Assembly (NCBI GenBank): GCA_030433355.1
Contig: JAUIMG010000018.1
Span: 1 to 56,000 of the forward strand
Direction: 5' to 3'
Length of the DNA stretch: 56,000 nt
Source: Bacteroidia bacterium
Lineage (GTDB): Bacteria; Bacteroidota; Bacteroidia; Flavobacteriales_E; Vicingaceae
The translations under genes and the position numbers were made by a program. A model generated the notes under the pieces. It searched no databases and was not told where the DNA came from. It saw only the letters and a list, made by a program, of their open reading frames with translations. Every line of letters starts with the position of its first letter. Within the stretch, counting starts at the first letter, position 1. Positions 23,895 through 32,765 of this stretch are shown here, piece by piece.

Positions 23895-25244
23895 TTACAA
23901 ATTTGTTGCTATAGCTTTTCCATTGGCAATGCAATCGCTAACAGAAATACCTTTATAAAAGTTACCCGCAATATAGAAATTTGGATGAGCATTTTGAAAA
24001 TTTTCTATTTTCTCGATTACTTCATCATATCCTAATTCATATTGAGGGATGGCATATCCCCAATCTTTTCGATGAAAAAAGTTGGGTTTCCCTTTTATTT
24101 TTAAAACTTCCTTAAGGCTAGCAATCATTAATTCTTGAAGCTCAGCATCACTTTTATTTAAAAGCTCTTTTCCTCTTTCTCCTCCATAAATAATGGTAAG
24201 TAAATGCGAATCCTTTTTACTTTGATGTGGAAAGAAGGAAGAGTTAAAAAGTACGCCAAGAAATGGAACTTTTTCTTCCTTCCTACTTAATAATCCAAAA
24301 GAATCATGAATATCTATATCCTTTTTGTCAAAAGCCAAATGCATTACTCCTGCTGATACATAATGAATTGCAAAAAGTGATTTTGCTAGTGCAACATCTT
24401 TAGACTGAACTAATTCTGCTAAATTTTTAGCAGGAATAGTACTGATTATTTTATCGACATAGATGGCCTTCTCCTCATTATCTTGCTCATAAACAATACC
24501 GTATTTATTCCCCTCAAAGCTTATTGACTTTACTCTGGCATTCAATTGTATGTTATTGTTTAGCTGCTTTTCTATTGCTACGATTAATTCTTGTAGTCCA
24601 TTTTGGAAGGTAAAAATCTTTTGCTTAGGCAAATCAAATTCTTCCCGTTCTTGCTTCTTTTCTTTCATGAATTTTACCATTCCCTTAATGATGCTTCCAT
24701 GTTTTCTTTCGGCATCTTTAATCATAGACATGGTATGATTAACACTCATTTTCTCAGGGTCGCCTGCATAAATACCAGTAACAAAAGGGGTGATAAAATC
24801 ATCTAAGATTTGCTTGCTTAGTCTACGTCTGCTAAAAGCAGCAAGACTTTCTTCTTTTTGACTGGAAACCTTAACAAACGGTTCTTTCAAGATAGAAAGG
24901 AGAGTACCCCATTGGAAAAGCTTGGAATTTATTGCTTTCTTCAGGCTATTGGGGAAAGGCTCCATCTTCCCATGCTTCAATACAAAGCGATTGTTGATGG
25001 CATTTTCTTCTGGAAGAATTCTAGAAGTATATAGATTTAAGTCCTCTAATAGTTCTTTGGTTTCTCTATTGTTGATTACAACCGTATTCGGACCTAATTC
25101 AAAAGTATAGCCTTCCATTTGTCTACTTTGAATCTTTCCTCCTAAGAAAGAATTGGCTTCCAAAAGAATAAATTTCTTTCCTTGCTTTTTTAGTTCATGA
25201 GCTGCGCTAAGGGCAGTTATTCCACCTCCTAAAATAGCAATCAT
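23895..25244 (-). CDS. hemG: Protoporphyrinogen/coproporphyrinogen oxidase (HemY type)
   Basis: A 449-residue FAD-dependent oxidase for a late haem step (six-electron oxidation of the porphyrinogen ring). The N-terminal FAD-binding motif is IAILGGGITALSAAHELKKQ, followed by LLEANSFLGGKIQSRQMEGY and FELGPNTVV. The C-terminal FAD signature is NFYIAGNFYKGISVSDCIANGKAIA. It is the oxygen-dependent flavoprotein form (HemY), not the small flavodoxin-like HemG of E. coli, although databases often apply that symbol. The start overlaps hemN's stop by four bases, so the two are co-translated. Confidence 0.92.
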   Translation of the reverse strand: MIAILGGGITALSAAHELKKQGKKFILLEANSFLGGKIQSRQMEGYTFELGPNTVVINNRETKELLEDLNLYTSRILPEENAINNRFVLKHGKMEPFPNSLKKAINSKLFQWGTLLSILKEPFVKVSSQKEESLAAFSRRRLSKQILDDFITPFVTGIYAGDPEKMSVNHTMSMIKDAERKHGSIIKGMVKFMKEKKQEREEFDLPKQKIFTFQNGLQELIVAIEKQLNNNIQLNARVKSISFEGNKYGIVYEQDNEEKAIYVDKIISTIPAKNLAELVQSKDVALAKSLFAIHYVSAGVMHLAFDKKDIDIHDSFGLLSRKEEKVPFLGVLFNSSFFPHQSKKDSHLLTIIYGGERGKELLNKSDAELQELMIASLKEVLKIKGKPNFFHRKDWGYAIPQYELGYDEVIEKIENFQNAHPNFYIAGNFYKGISVSDCIANGKAIATNL

Positions 25245-26602
25245 ATGGTCATAGAGAATAGTTGGGTAGTTGGCTTTTTACGGAGCATTCTCAGATCAAA
25301 AGCCATGCAGATATTTCTTACAAAGGGCTTTCCTTTTTCCGTAACCTTAATACTTTCTCCGTTTATTTCTAATAAGCCGTCTTCCTCTAGTTCTTGCAGT
25401 CTTGGAAGATTCTCTTTGATGATATCTCCTATGTCTTTTTGATTTGCCCAGCTACTTTCAAAGTGGCACATGAGATTAAGAATGTGCTGTCTTATTTTTA
25501 AATCTTCTTCTGTTAAAAGATGCCCTCTAAAAATTGGTATTTCCTGCTTTTCTATGGCATCATAATATTCCTCTAAGGTCTTCACATTCTGCGCAAAAGC
25601 ATACCAACTATCGCTAATACTTGATACACCTAAACCAACCATTAACTGAGTCTTTGAAGCAGTATACCCCATAAAATTTCTATGCAGTTCTTGTTTTTTC
25701 ATCGACTGATACATTTCATCTTTTTCTAAGGCAAAATGGTCCATTCCAATTTCATGGTAGCCGGCTTCTTCTAGTAGCTCAAGACCTCTTTCATACAAAG
25801 CTCTTTTCTCTGCATCCTTAGGTAAATCTTCATCTGAAAACCCTCTTTGTCCGTTTCCTTTGATCCAAGGAACGTGAGCATAACTGTAAAATGCGATTCT
25901 TTCGGGCATCAACTCCTTTACTTTTTTAATAGTAAACTCAATGCTTTCAATAGTTTGATGCGGCAAGCCATATACTAAATCGAAGCTAATTGATTCATAG
26001 CCTACAGTTCGACTATCGTCAGTAACTTTTTTTACATTTTTAAATGGCTGAATTCTGTTGATAGCTTGCTGCACTTTAAAGTCTAGGTCTTGAACGCCGT
26101 AACTTACTCTGTTAAAGCCACAATCTTTTAGTGTTTGTAAATGCTCTCTAGAAGTATTATTCGGATGACCTTCAAAACTAAAAGATGGATTTTTGCTGAG
26201 ATTTGCCGTTTCTAAAATAGAATCAATCATCCATTTTAAATTCTTAGGCTTAAAAAATGTAGGGGTTCCACCGCCTAAATGAATTTCACTAATTGTAGGT
26301 TTTTCTGAGAATAATTTTAGATACAGTTTCCACTCTTCTAGCAAAGCCTCAATATATGGCGACTCTACTTGATGGTTTTTTGTAATTCTTTTGTTACAGC
26401 CACAGAAGGTGCACAGGCTTTCACAAAAAGGAAGATGGATATAGATGCTTATTCCTTCTTTTGAATTACTTTCTATAAAAGATTTTTTAACCGATTCTTT
26501 CCAAATATTTAACTCAATACCTGCTTCGTCCCAATAAGGAACAGTAGGGTAGGAAGTATATCTAGGACCGGGAACGTTGTATTTTGAAATCAATTTAGAC
26601 AC
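25241..26602 (-). CDS. hemN: Oxygen-independent coproporphyrinogen III oxidase
   Basis: A 453-residue radical SAM enzyme that converts coproporphyrinogen III to protoporphyrinogen IX without oxygen. The N-terminus has the HemN mark PGPRYTSYPTVPYW. The iron-sulphur motif is C60-ESL-C64-TF-C67 followed by GCNK, as in true HemN rather than the HemW type. SAM-binding stretches are HLGGGTPTFF and SFEGHPNNTS. It is the first gene of a minus-strand pair or trio with hemG and the YdcF-type gene, and is divergent from the tandem-STAS gene 105 bp away. Confidence 0.95.
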   Translation of the reverse strand: MSKLISKYNVPGPRYTSYPTVPYWDEAGIELNIWKESVKKSFIESNSKEGISIYIHLPFCESLCTFCGCNKRITKNHQVESPYIEALLEEWKLYLKLFSEKPTISEIHLGGGTPTFFKPKNLKWMIDSILETANLSKNPSFSFEGHPNNTSREHLQTLKDCGFNRVSYGVQDLDFKVQQAINRIQPFKNVKKVTDDSRTVGYESISFDLVYGLPHQTIESIEFTIKKVKELMPERIAFYSYAHVPWIKGNGQRGFSDEDLPKDAEKRALYERGLELLEEAGYHEIGMDHFALEKDEMYQSMKKQELHRNFMGYTASKTQLMVGLGVSSISDSWYAFAQNVKTLEEYYDAIEKQEIPIFRGHLLTEEDLKIRQHILNLMCHFESSWANQKDIGDIIKENLPRLQELEEDGLLEINGESIKVTEKGKPFVRNICMAFDLRMLRKKPTTQLFSMTI

Positions 26603-26672
26603 GCTTCAAAATTAAGCGTAGAATTTTTGTTTTTGAAGGGAAAAGGTGATTAGATTGATTAAATATATCTAT

Positions 26673-26702
26673 TTGACTGATAGTTAATTATGACTATATT
26701 TG
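26673..26702 (+). promoter_or_regulatory. Consensus Bacteroidota promoter
   Basis: TTG (26673-26675), exactly 19 nt, then TATATTTG (26695-26702). The GTG start of the next gene begins only 6 nt after the box, so the message would have almost no leader. Confidence 0.75.
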
Positions 26703-26707
26703 GATAG

Positions 26708-27478
26708 GTGGAGAGAATAGAAACTAGAATATCTTTTATCACTCAATTAGAAAATGGGATAATTCGCTTAGAAATTAAACCCAATATTGAGTTAGAGCCT
26801 GAAGATTTAGATGAAAACTTTGAGGTGTATAAAAATATTTTGGGTGAAAAGGAAAAAGGACTCTTTTTAATTGTTTTTGATAAAAAGGGAATGTCTAATA
26901 AAGAATCTAGGGAGAGATACGCTAATAAAAAACGCGCAAAAATAAAAAGGGCAGAAGCATTGGTGGTGAAAACCCTTGCGCATAAAATGGAGTCTAATTT
27001 TTATAAAAATTTTTACAGACCTACGCATCCAGTTGAGATATTTGAGGAAGAAGAGGAAGCGATAAAATGGCTTTTACAACAAAAAAATGTAGAAACAAAT
27101 AGCTACGAAACCTCTATTTCTTATATCAATAAAATTGCAGAAGACTTTATTAGAATTGAAGTCAAGGACAAAGCTTACATTGATTCTAAGGGCTTGCTGG
27201 AAAATCTAGAAGTTTATAAAAAATTATGTCCTCCATCAGGTGCATATTTTCTCACTGTTTTCAAAGTAAACAATACTGCAGATCAAGATGTGAAACCTCT
27301 TTTTGAATCTATGGAGCGCACTAATATTAAAAAGGGAGAAGCTTTTGTAGTTGCAGGGACAGGAAATTTAATTGAACTAGATTTTTATACTTCAAAAACT
27401 AAGAAGTTATATCCAACTAAAACCTTTACCTTCGAGAAGGATGCAGTAGATTGGATCAATAGCTTGCGTAAAGTTTAA
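26708..27478 (+). CDS. Tandem STAS/SpoIIAA-like domain protein (DUF7793-like)
   Basis: A 256-residue protein of two similar halves (about 1-125 and 126-256). Each half starts with a short strand pair (RIETRISFITQLENGIIRLEIK; TSISYINKIAEDFIRIEVK), continues with a LxENxEVYKxL helix, a GLFLIVF or GAYFLTVF strand and an AEALVV or GEAFVV strand, and ends with an F-x2-E-x2-A-x-x-W helix (FEEEEEAIKWL; FEKDAVDWI). This matches the small Bacteroidota STAS/SEC14-like family duplicated in one chain. Start: GTG, with no ATG nearby. Function unknown. The stop TAA interlocks with that of the convergent SIMPL gene. Confidence 0.7.
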   Translation: MERIETRISFITQLENGIIRLEIKPNIELEPEDLDENFEVYKNILGEKEKGLFLIVFDKKGMSNKESRERYANKKRAKIKRAEALVVKTLAHKMESNFYKNFYRPTHPVEIFEEEEEAIKWLLQQKNVETNSYETSISYINKIAEDFIRIEVKDKAYIDSKGLLENLEVYKKLCPPSGAYFLTVFKVNNTADQDVKPLFESMERTNIKKGEAFVVAGTGNLIELDFYTSKTKKLYPTKTFTFEKDAVDWINSLRKV

Positions 27479-28206
27479 TCTACCTTATACTCCAAGGTCA
27501 TGGTGATAGTAGCCGTTTTCTTTTTAGAGTTTGTATTGAAGGAGCCACCCCATGAAAAGTTTTCATTGCTATTTTGAGCTACTATTTGAAAAACTCCCAT
27601 TCTTGCATTTTTTAAAGAGCCTAATTTGGAGTTAGCATTCTCAGCGATTTGCTCCGCTCTCAACCTAGCATCGGTAGTGGCGTTCGCAATCATTTCTTGT
27701 TTTAAGCTAGCAAGCTGTGTATAGAAATACTGAGGAGGCTCTGAGTAAAACTCTACTCCTTTATTAATTAACTCGGTAACTTCTCTCGCAATCTTCTCTG
27801 TCTCTTCTACTTTTTTAGATTCTATCTTAACTTCTTGCCTTAGCACATAACCATTAAAGGTTCTAGTAGAAGCACCTTTTTGGTCATAACTGTAAGAATA
27901 GTCTTTATTGATGTTTACAGAATTGAAGACTATTTCCGAATCTTCTAATTCATAATTAGATAAGAAATCTTTGATCAAAGCTCTATCACTATCTAGTTTG
28001 GCATAGGCATTTTGTAAATTATTATCTACTGTAGTGAAAGATCCTCTCCATACGATTAAGTCAGAGGTGAAATTCTGTTTTCCTAGACCTTTTACCCAAA
28101 TGGTATTGTTTTCAGAATTTCTTTGAATGAAAGAATTGCCTATAAAATAGGCTGCAATTACAATCGCAAGACTTAAAAATAGTTGACCTAAACTTTTACT
28201 TTTCAT
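27475..28206 (-). CDS. SIMPL (DUF541) domain protein
   Basis: A 243-residue protein with an N-terminal membrane anchor or signal (LGQLFLSLAIVIAAYFIGNSF) and the SIMPL/DUF541 fold: IWVKGLGKQNFTSDLIVWRGSF, SYDQKGASTRTFNGYVLRQEVKI, EKIAREVTELINKGVEF, ATTDARLRAEQIAENANSKLG and a C-terminal KTATITMTLEYKV strand. Members (E. coli YggE and others) are periplasmic and tied loosely to oxidative stress, but no reaction is known. It overlaps the aminotransferase stop by 11 bp on the same strand, so the two are coupled. The 3' end shares four bases with the convergent gene. Confidence 0.88.
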   Translation of the reverse strand: MKSKSLGQLFLSLAIVIAAYFIGNSFIQRNSENNTIWVKGLGKQNFTSDLIVWRGSFTTVDNNLQNAYAKLDSDRALIKDFLSNYELEDSEIVFNSVNINKDYSYSYDQKGASTRTFNGYVLRQEVKIESKKVEETEKIAREVTELINKGVEFYSEPPQYFYTQLASLKQEMIANATTDARLRAEQIAENANSKLGSLKNARMGVFQIVAQNSNENFSWGGSFNTNSKKKTATITMTLEYKVD

Positions 28207-29389
28207 TGTACTTTTTTAAAGCAGCTTTTAAACAATCTACTGCGTTCTTTAATTTTTCTTTTTCTAAAACGTAAGCCAATCTAACTTGATTTTTTCCTTT
28301 CCCTTCTGTGGCATAAAATCCGCTCGCCGGAGCCATCATTACGGTTTGTCCATTTAATTCAAAGTCTTCTAATATCCATTGGCAAAAATGGTCGCTATCT
28401 TCAACAGGCAATTCTGCAACCGCATAAAATGCTCCACCTGGTTTAGGGCAGTAAACTCCATCAATGCTATTTAAGCCATCAATCAAAAGGTCCCTTCTTT
28501 CTATGTATTCTTTATTAACTTCTTCGAAATAAGAATCAGGTGTTTCAAGTGCTGCCTCAGAAGCTATCTGACCAAAAGTAGGCGGGCTTAATCTAGCTTG
28601 TCCAAACTTTAAGGCAGTTTTCATGAATTCTTTATTTCTACTGATAAGCGCTCCAATTCTAGCGCCACACATACTGTATCTTTTAGAAACGGAGTCTACC
28701 ACAATAACATTGTTTTCAATTCCTTCAAGATTTAGGATGGAGTAATGTTGTTTTCCATCATAGCAGAACTCACGGTATACTTCATCGGCAAATAAATAAA
28801 GGTCATATTTGGCTACAATCTCTTTCAATTGATTAAGCTCTTCTTGAGAATAAAGATAGCCTGTTGGATTACCGGGATTACAAATTAAGATCCCCTTGGT
28901 ATTTTTATTTATTTTCTTTTCAAATTCTTCAATTGGAGGTAAGGCAAAACCACTTTTTATATCCGAATAAATTGGTTGAACTTTAACGCCTGCTGCCATT
29001 GCAAAACCATTGTAATTGGCATAAAATGGCTCAGGAATAATGATTTCGTCTCCGGGGTTCATACAAGTAGAAAATCCAAAAGCCAAGGCTTCAGAACCTC
29101 CTGTAGTTACCATAATATCTTCAAAGGTAATACCCTTGCTAATCTCAGAATAATAGTTTGCTAAACCTTTTCTGTAAGATTCAAAACCTGCAGAATGGCT
29201 GTATTCAACCACTTTCAAATCAATATTCTTAATACGATCTAAAGCTACTTCTGGTGTTTTAATATCAGGTTGGCCAATATTTAGGTGAATTACTTCCACT
29301 CCTTTTGACTTAGCTTTTTCAGCGTAAGGAACTAATTTTCTTATTGGCGACTCTGGCATTGCCAATCCACGGTTTGAAATCTTCGGCAT
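28196..29389 (-). CDS. Class I/II pyridoxal-phosphate aminotransferase
   Basis: The ATG at 29389 (MPKISNRGLAMPESPIRKLVP) was chosen because a longer frame runs back through the upstream terminator and encodes a non-family leader. The protein is 397 residues long, in fold type I. Pyridoxal phosphate contacts include IGQPDI, GGSEALAF, NPGNPTG, FADEVYREF, the Schiff-base lysine in VVDSVSKRYS (Lys236 by this start), and RIGALISR. It is close to the aspartate/aromatic aminotransferase group, which moves an amino group between amino and keto acids. The exact substrate cannot be fixed. It shares a transcript with the SIMPL gene. Confidence 0.9.
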   Translation of the reverse strand: MPKISNRGLAMPESPIRKLVPYAEKAKSKGVEVIHLNIGQPDIKTPEVALDRIKNIDLKVVEYSHSAGFESYRKGLANYYSEISKGITFEDIMVTTGGSEALAFGFSTCMNPGDEIIIPEPFYANYNGFAMAAGVKVQPIYSDIKSGFALPPIEEFEKKINKNTKGILICNPGNPTGYLYSQEELNQLKEIVAKYDLYLFADEVYREFCYDGKQHYSILNLEGIENNVIVVDSVSKRYSMCGARIGALISRNKEFMKTALKFGQARLSPPTFGQIASEAALETPDSYFEEVNKEYIERRDLLIDGLNSIDGVYCPKPGGAFYAVAELPVEDSDHFCQWILEDFELNGQTVMMAPASGFYATEGKGKNQVRLAYVLEKEKLKNAVDCLKAALKKYNEK

Positions 29390-29446
29390 ATCTTTTTTAT
29401 TGGGTTGCAAATTTCTTATATAAATTGATATTATCCATAATAACAA

Positions 29447-29482
29447 TAAAAAAAGCCCCTTGATTTCTCAAGAGGCTTTTTG
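29447..29482. terminator. Bidirectional rho-independent terminator
   Basis: AAAAAGCC-C-CTTGA and TCAAG-A-GGCTTTTT pair around a TTTC loop with one mismatch, with A- and T-runs outside. It ends the DUF1573 gene and separates it from the aminotransferase unit. Confidence 0.85.
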
Positions 29483-29498
29483 TTATGTAAATTTAGTA

Positions 29499-29954
29499 TT
29501 AACCTGCAGTTGGAGCCATAGATGACTCTTCTTTTACAGGGGTAGTTTTCTTTTCTATAACATTTCCTTTAATTCTTAACACTTTATTAGGTGTTGAAGA
29601 ATTAGTTGTTACAGTTACAGACTTGTTAATTGGTCCAAGTCTATTGGTAGCATACTTTACTTTTATCTCTCCTGTTTCTCCTGGATTGATTGGTTGCTTT
29701 GACCAAGTTGGCACAGTACAACCACAACTTCCTTTTGCATTAGAAATAATTAAAGGCTCGTTTCCTGTGTTGGTGAATTTAAAAATTCTTAATCCATCAG
29801 AATTTTGAGCAATAGTTCCATAATCGATAACTTCAGTTTCAAAAGTAATTTCAGGTCCACCTGCTTTTGAAATAGTTGCAGTTCCATCCTGAGCAAAGGC
29901 AAAAACGCTTAGTAACAATATGCTAAAAGTAAAAGCTAATTTTTTCATAGTCAT
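29499..29954 (-). CDS. DUF1573 secreted protein
   Basis: A 151-residue exported protein: signal peptide MKKLAFTFSILLLSVFAFAQ (the ATG two codons in, at 29948, may be the true start). The single immunoglobulin-like DUF1573 domain shows ITFETEVIDYGTIAQNSDGLRIFKFTN, NEPLIISNAKGSCGCTVP, INPGETGEIKVKY and a closing VTTNSSTPNKVLRIKG strand. The GSCGCTVP cysteine pair is the family mark. These proteins are common and often abundant in Bacteroidota but lack an assigned role. The polar tail (EKKTTPVKEESS) is unstructured. Confidence 0.9.
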   Translation of the reverse strand: MTMKKLAFTFSILLLSVFAFAQDGTATISKAGGPEITFETEVIDYGTIAQNSDGLRIFKFTNTGNEPLIISNAKGSCGCTVPTWSKQPINPGETGEIKVKYATNRLGPINKSVTVTTNSSTPNKVLRIKGNVIEKKTTPVKEESSMAPTAG

Positions 29955-30111
29955 TTTTTTAAAATTTGTTCCTCAAAAGTATTACTAATTCTCTTGCATT
30001 TTCAACACTTTAACACTTCATTAACAATTAATATTAAAATGTTTTATTCTCTTTTCATTTTCATCGTTTAACTATATGGCTTTAGTTAAATTTGTCCTTC
30101 AATTTTTCTAT

Positions 30112-32724
30112 ATGGAAATAGCTAAAAAATACGACTCGATTTCTGCTGAGAATAAATGGTATGCACATTGGATGAAGCATGATTTTTTTCATTCTGAACC
30201 TGATGAAAGGGAAGCATATACCATTGTAATTCCTCCACCTAATGTTACAGGCGTATTGCATATGGGACATATGTTGAATAATACCATTCAAGATGTACTG
30301 GTAAGAAGAGCGAGATTATTAGGTAAAAATGCTTGTTGGGTTCCTGGAACAGATCATGCTTCTATTGCTACAGAAGCAAAGGTGGTTCAAAAACTCGAAA
30401 GTGAAGGCCTTAGTAAACAGGAAATAGGCAGAGAGGAGTTTTTAAAACATGCTTGGGATTGGACAGAGAAGTATGGTGGTACTATATTCAAACAATTAGA
30501 AAGGTTAGGGGCTTCTTGTGATTGGCAAAGAATGAAGTTTACCCTGGATGATGACTTATCAGATGCTGTAAGAGATGTTTTTATAGACCTTTTTGATAAA
30601 GGACTAATCTATAGAGGTATTCGAATGGTTAATTGGGACCCTTCAGCACAAACAGCTGTTTCTGACGAAGAGGTAATTCATAAAGAAGTTAACTCTAAAT
30701 TATATTATATAAAGTATAAGATTGAAGATAGCAATGAGTATATCACAATTGCTACAACTAGGCCTGAGACATTAATGGGTGATACTGCAGTTTGTGTTCA
30801 CCCTGAGGATGAAAGGTATTTCCATTTAAAAGATAAAAAAGTAATCGTTCCCTTAGTAAATAGAAGTATACCAATTATACAAGATAGCTATATTGATATG
30901 GAGTTCGGAACGGCCATGTTAAAAGTTACTCCTGCTCATGATATCAATGACTATGAATTAGGGGTAAAGCATAACCTAGCATCTATAGATGTATTGAATG
31001 AGGATGGAACTTTGAGCGAGGCAGCTGAGGTTTTTGTTGGCATGGATCGTTTTAAGGCTAGAAAGGAGGTTGCTAAAGAATTAGAGAGAATAGGACAACT
31101 TGAAAAAGTTGAAGAGATAAAAAATAGTGTTGGTTATTCTGAAAGAACGAATGCTATTATTGAGCCTAAATTGTCTTTACAATGGTTCCTTAAAATGGAA
31201 AACCTAGCAAAGCCTGCATTGGAAAATGTGATGAACGACACCATTCAGTTTCATCCAAAAAATACAAAGAATACCTATCGTCATTGGATGGAAAATATCA
31301 AGGATTGGTGTGTTTCTAGACAGTTGTGGTGGGGACACAGAATTCCTGCATACTATTATGGAGAGGGGGCAAACGATTATGTTATTGCCGCATCAAAAGA
31401 GGAAGCTCTAGTTAAGGTTAAAGAAAAAACAGGAAAAGAATTAGACTTAAACAACCTCAAGCAAGATGAGGATGTTTTAGATACCTGGTTCTCTTCTTGG
31501 TTATGGCCTATTTCTGTATTCGATGGCTTTAAGAATCCTGAAGGAAAAGATATTCAATACTACTACCCAACGAACGATTTAGTAACGGCACCAGAAATTA
31601 TGTTCTTCTGGGTGGCAAGAATGGTAATGGCAGGTTATGAATATTTAGATAAGCCACCATTTAAAAATGTATACTACACAGGTATAGTAAGAGATAAGCA
31701 AAGGAGGAAGATGAGTAAGTCTTTAGGAAACTCTCCGGATCCTGTAGAATTAATAGAAAAGTACAGTGCTGATGGCGTAAGAGTAGGTATGTTGTTTAGC
31801 TCTCCAGCCGGTAACGATTTACTATTTGACGAATCTTTATGTGAACAAGGGAGGAATTTTTCTAACAAAATTTGGAATGCCTTAAGACTTGTTAAAAGTT
31901 GGGAGATAGATGAAAGTAAGGAAGCAGATGAAGCTGCAACTATAGGTGGGAAGTGGTTTGAGAATGAATTTCAAAAAAGGGTAGAAGAAATAAACCAAAG
32001 CTATGATCAATTTAGAATGTCAGAAGCACTGATGTCTACCTACAAATTAGTTTGGGATGAGTTTTGCTCTTGGTATCTAGAAATGGTAAAGCCTAGCTAT
32101 GGTGAAGCTATTTCAGGAAAAACCTATAAAGAAGTAATCGCTCATTTTGAACAAGTTCTTAGAGTATTAAATCCGCTGATGCCATTTATAACTGAAGAGA
32201 TTTGGCATTCCTTAAAGAAGAGAAAAGATGCGGATTGTCTAATGGTAAATCATTGGCCAAGTTTTGCAAAAGAAGCTAAGGAGATTGATTTCGATTCCAT
32301 CAAGGAACTTATTATTCATTTAAGAAGAGTTAGAAAGGAAAAGCAGATTTCGATGAAAGATTCTATATCTCTTCTTTATAGTGGAAACTACAATGCTGAG
32401 TATGATAAGATTATTGAGAAATTAGCAAACGTAGATGCTATTAGTAAAATGAATGCGAAACCAGATAATTTTGTTTCCTTTATTGTAAAAGAGATTGAAT
32501 TTTTTGTTCCTCTACTAGGTGAAGTTAATTCGGAAGAGGAGAAAGAAAAATTACAAAAAGAACTAGATTACTTGAAAGGATTTTTAAAGTCGGTAGAGAA
32601 AAAACTGTCAAACGAGAGATTCGTCAATAATGCTCCTGAAGAAGTAGTAGAAGTTGAAAAGAAAAAACAATCGGAAGCAGTTTCAAAAATAGAGCTACTA
32701 GAAAATCAACTTTCAAACTATTAA
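30112..32724 (+). CDS. valS: Valyl-tRNA synthetase
   Basis: The ATG at 30112 (MEIAKKYDSISAENKWYAHW) was chosen over one 12 codons upstream because it matches the family start. The class I synthetase is 870 residues long and charges tRNA-Val. The HIGH motif is HMGH (50-53, in PPPNVTGVLHMGHMLN). KMSKS is at 533-537. The editing domain includes IATTRPETLMGDTAVCVHP and MLKVTPAHDINDYELG. The anticodon-binding domain is followed by the valine-type C-terminal coiled coil (EKEKLQKELDYLKGFLKSVEKKL). All are intact. It stands alone between the DUF1573 gene and ppk1. Confidence 0.97.
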   Translation: MEIAKKYDSISAENKWYAHWMKHDFFHSEPDEREAYTIVIPPPNVTGVLHMGHMLNNTIQDVLVRRARLLGKNACWVPGTDHASIATEAKVVQKLESEGLSKQEIGREEFLKHAWDWTEKYGGTIFKQLERLGASCDWQRMKFTLDDDLSDAVRDVFIDLFDKGLIYRGIRMVNWDPSAQTAVSDEEVIHKEVNSKLYYIKYKIEDSNEYITIATTRPETLMGDTAVCVHPEDERYFHLKDKKVIVPLVNRSIPIIQDSYIDMEFGTAMLKVTPAHDINDYELGVKHNLASIDVLNEDGTLSEAAEVFVGMDRFKARKEVAKELERIGQLEKVEEIKNSVGYSERTNAIIEPKLSLQWFLKMENLAKPALENVMNDTIQFHPKNTKNTYRHWMENIKDWCVSRQLWWGHRIPAYYYGEGANDYVIAASKEEALVKVKEKTGKELDLNNLKQDEDVLDTWFSSWLWPISVFDGFKNPEGKDIQYYYPTNDLVTAPEIMFFWVARMVMAGYEYLDKPPFKNVYYTGIVRDKQRRKMSKSLGNSPDPVELIEKYSADGVRVGMLFSSPAGNDLLFDESLCEQGRNFSNKIWNALRLVKSWEIDESKEADEAATIGGKWFENEFQKRVEEINQSYDQFRMSEALMSTYKLVWDEFCSWYLEMVKPSYGEAISGKTYKEVIAHFEQVLRVLNPLMPFITEEIWHSLKKRKDADCLMVNHWPSFAKEAKEIDFDSIKELIIHLRRVRKEKQISMKDSISLLYSGNYNAEYDKIIEKLANVDAISKMNAKPDNFVSFIVKEIEFFVPLLGEVNSEEEKEKLQKELDYLKGFLKSVEKKLSNERFVNNAPEEVVEVEKKKQSEAVSKIELLENQLSNY

Positions 32725-32765
32725 CTTAACATTAAGTTGATACTATTTTTATTCTTTTGTAAGCC

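Noticed and set aside
29390-29446. A 19-residue N-terminal extension of the aminotransferase
   Set aside because: It reaches back to the terminator, and the shorter start gives the family's normal N-terminus.
32724-32743. A TTAA-rich stem between valS and ppk1 as a terminator
   Set aside because: The 7-bp stem with a 2-nt loop is all A/T apart from one pair, and no U-run follows.
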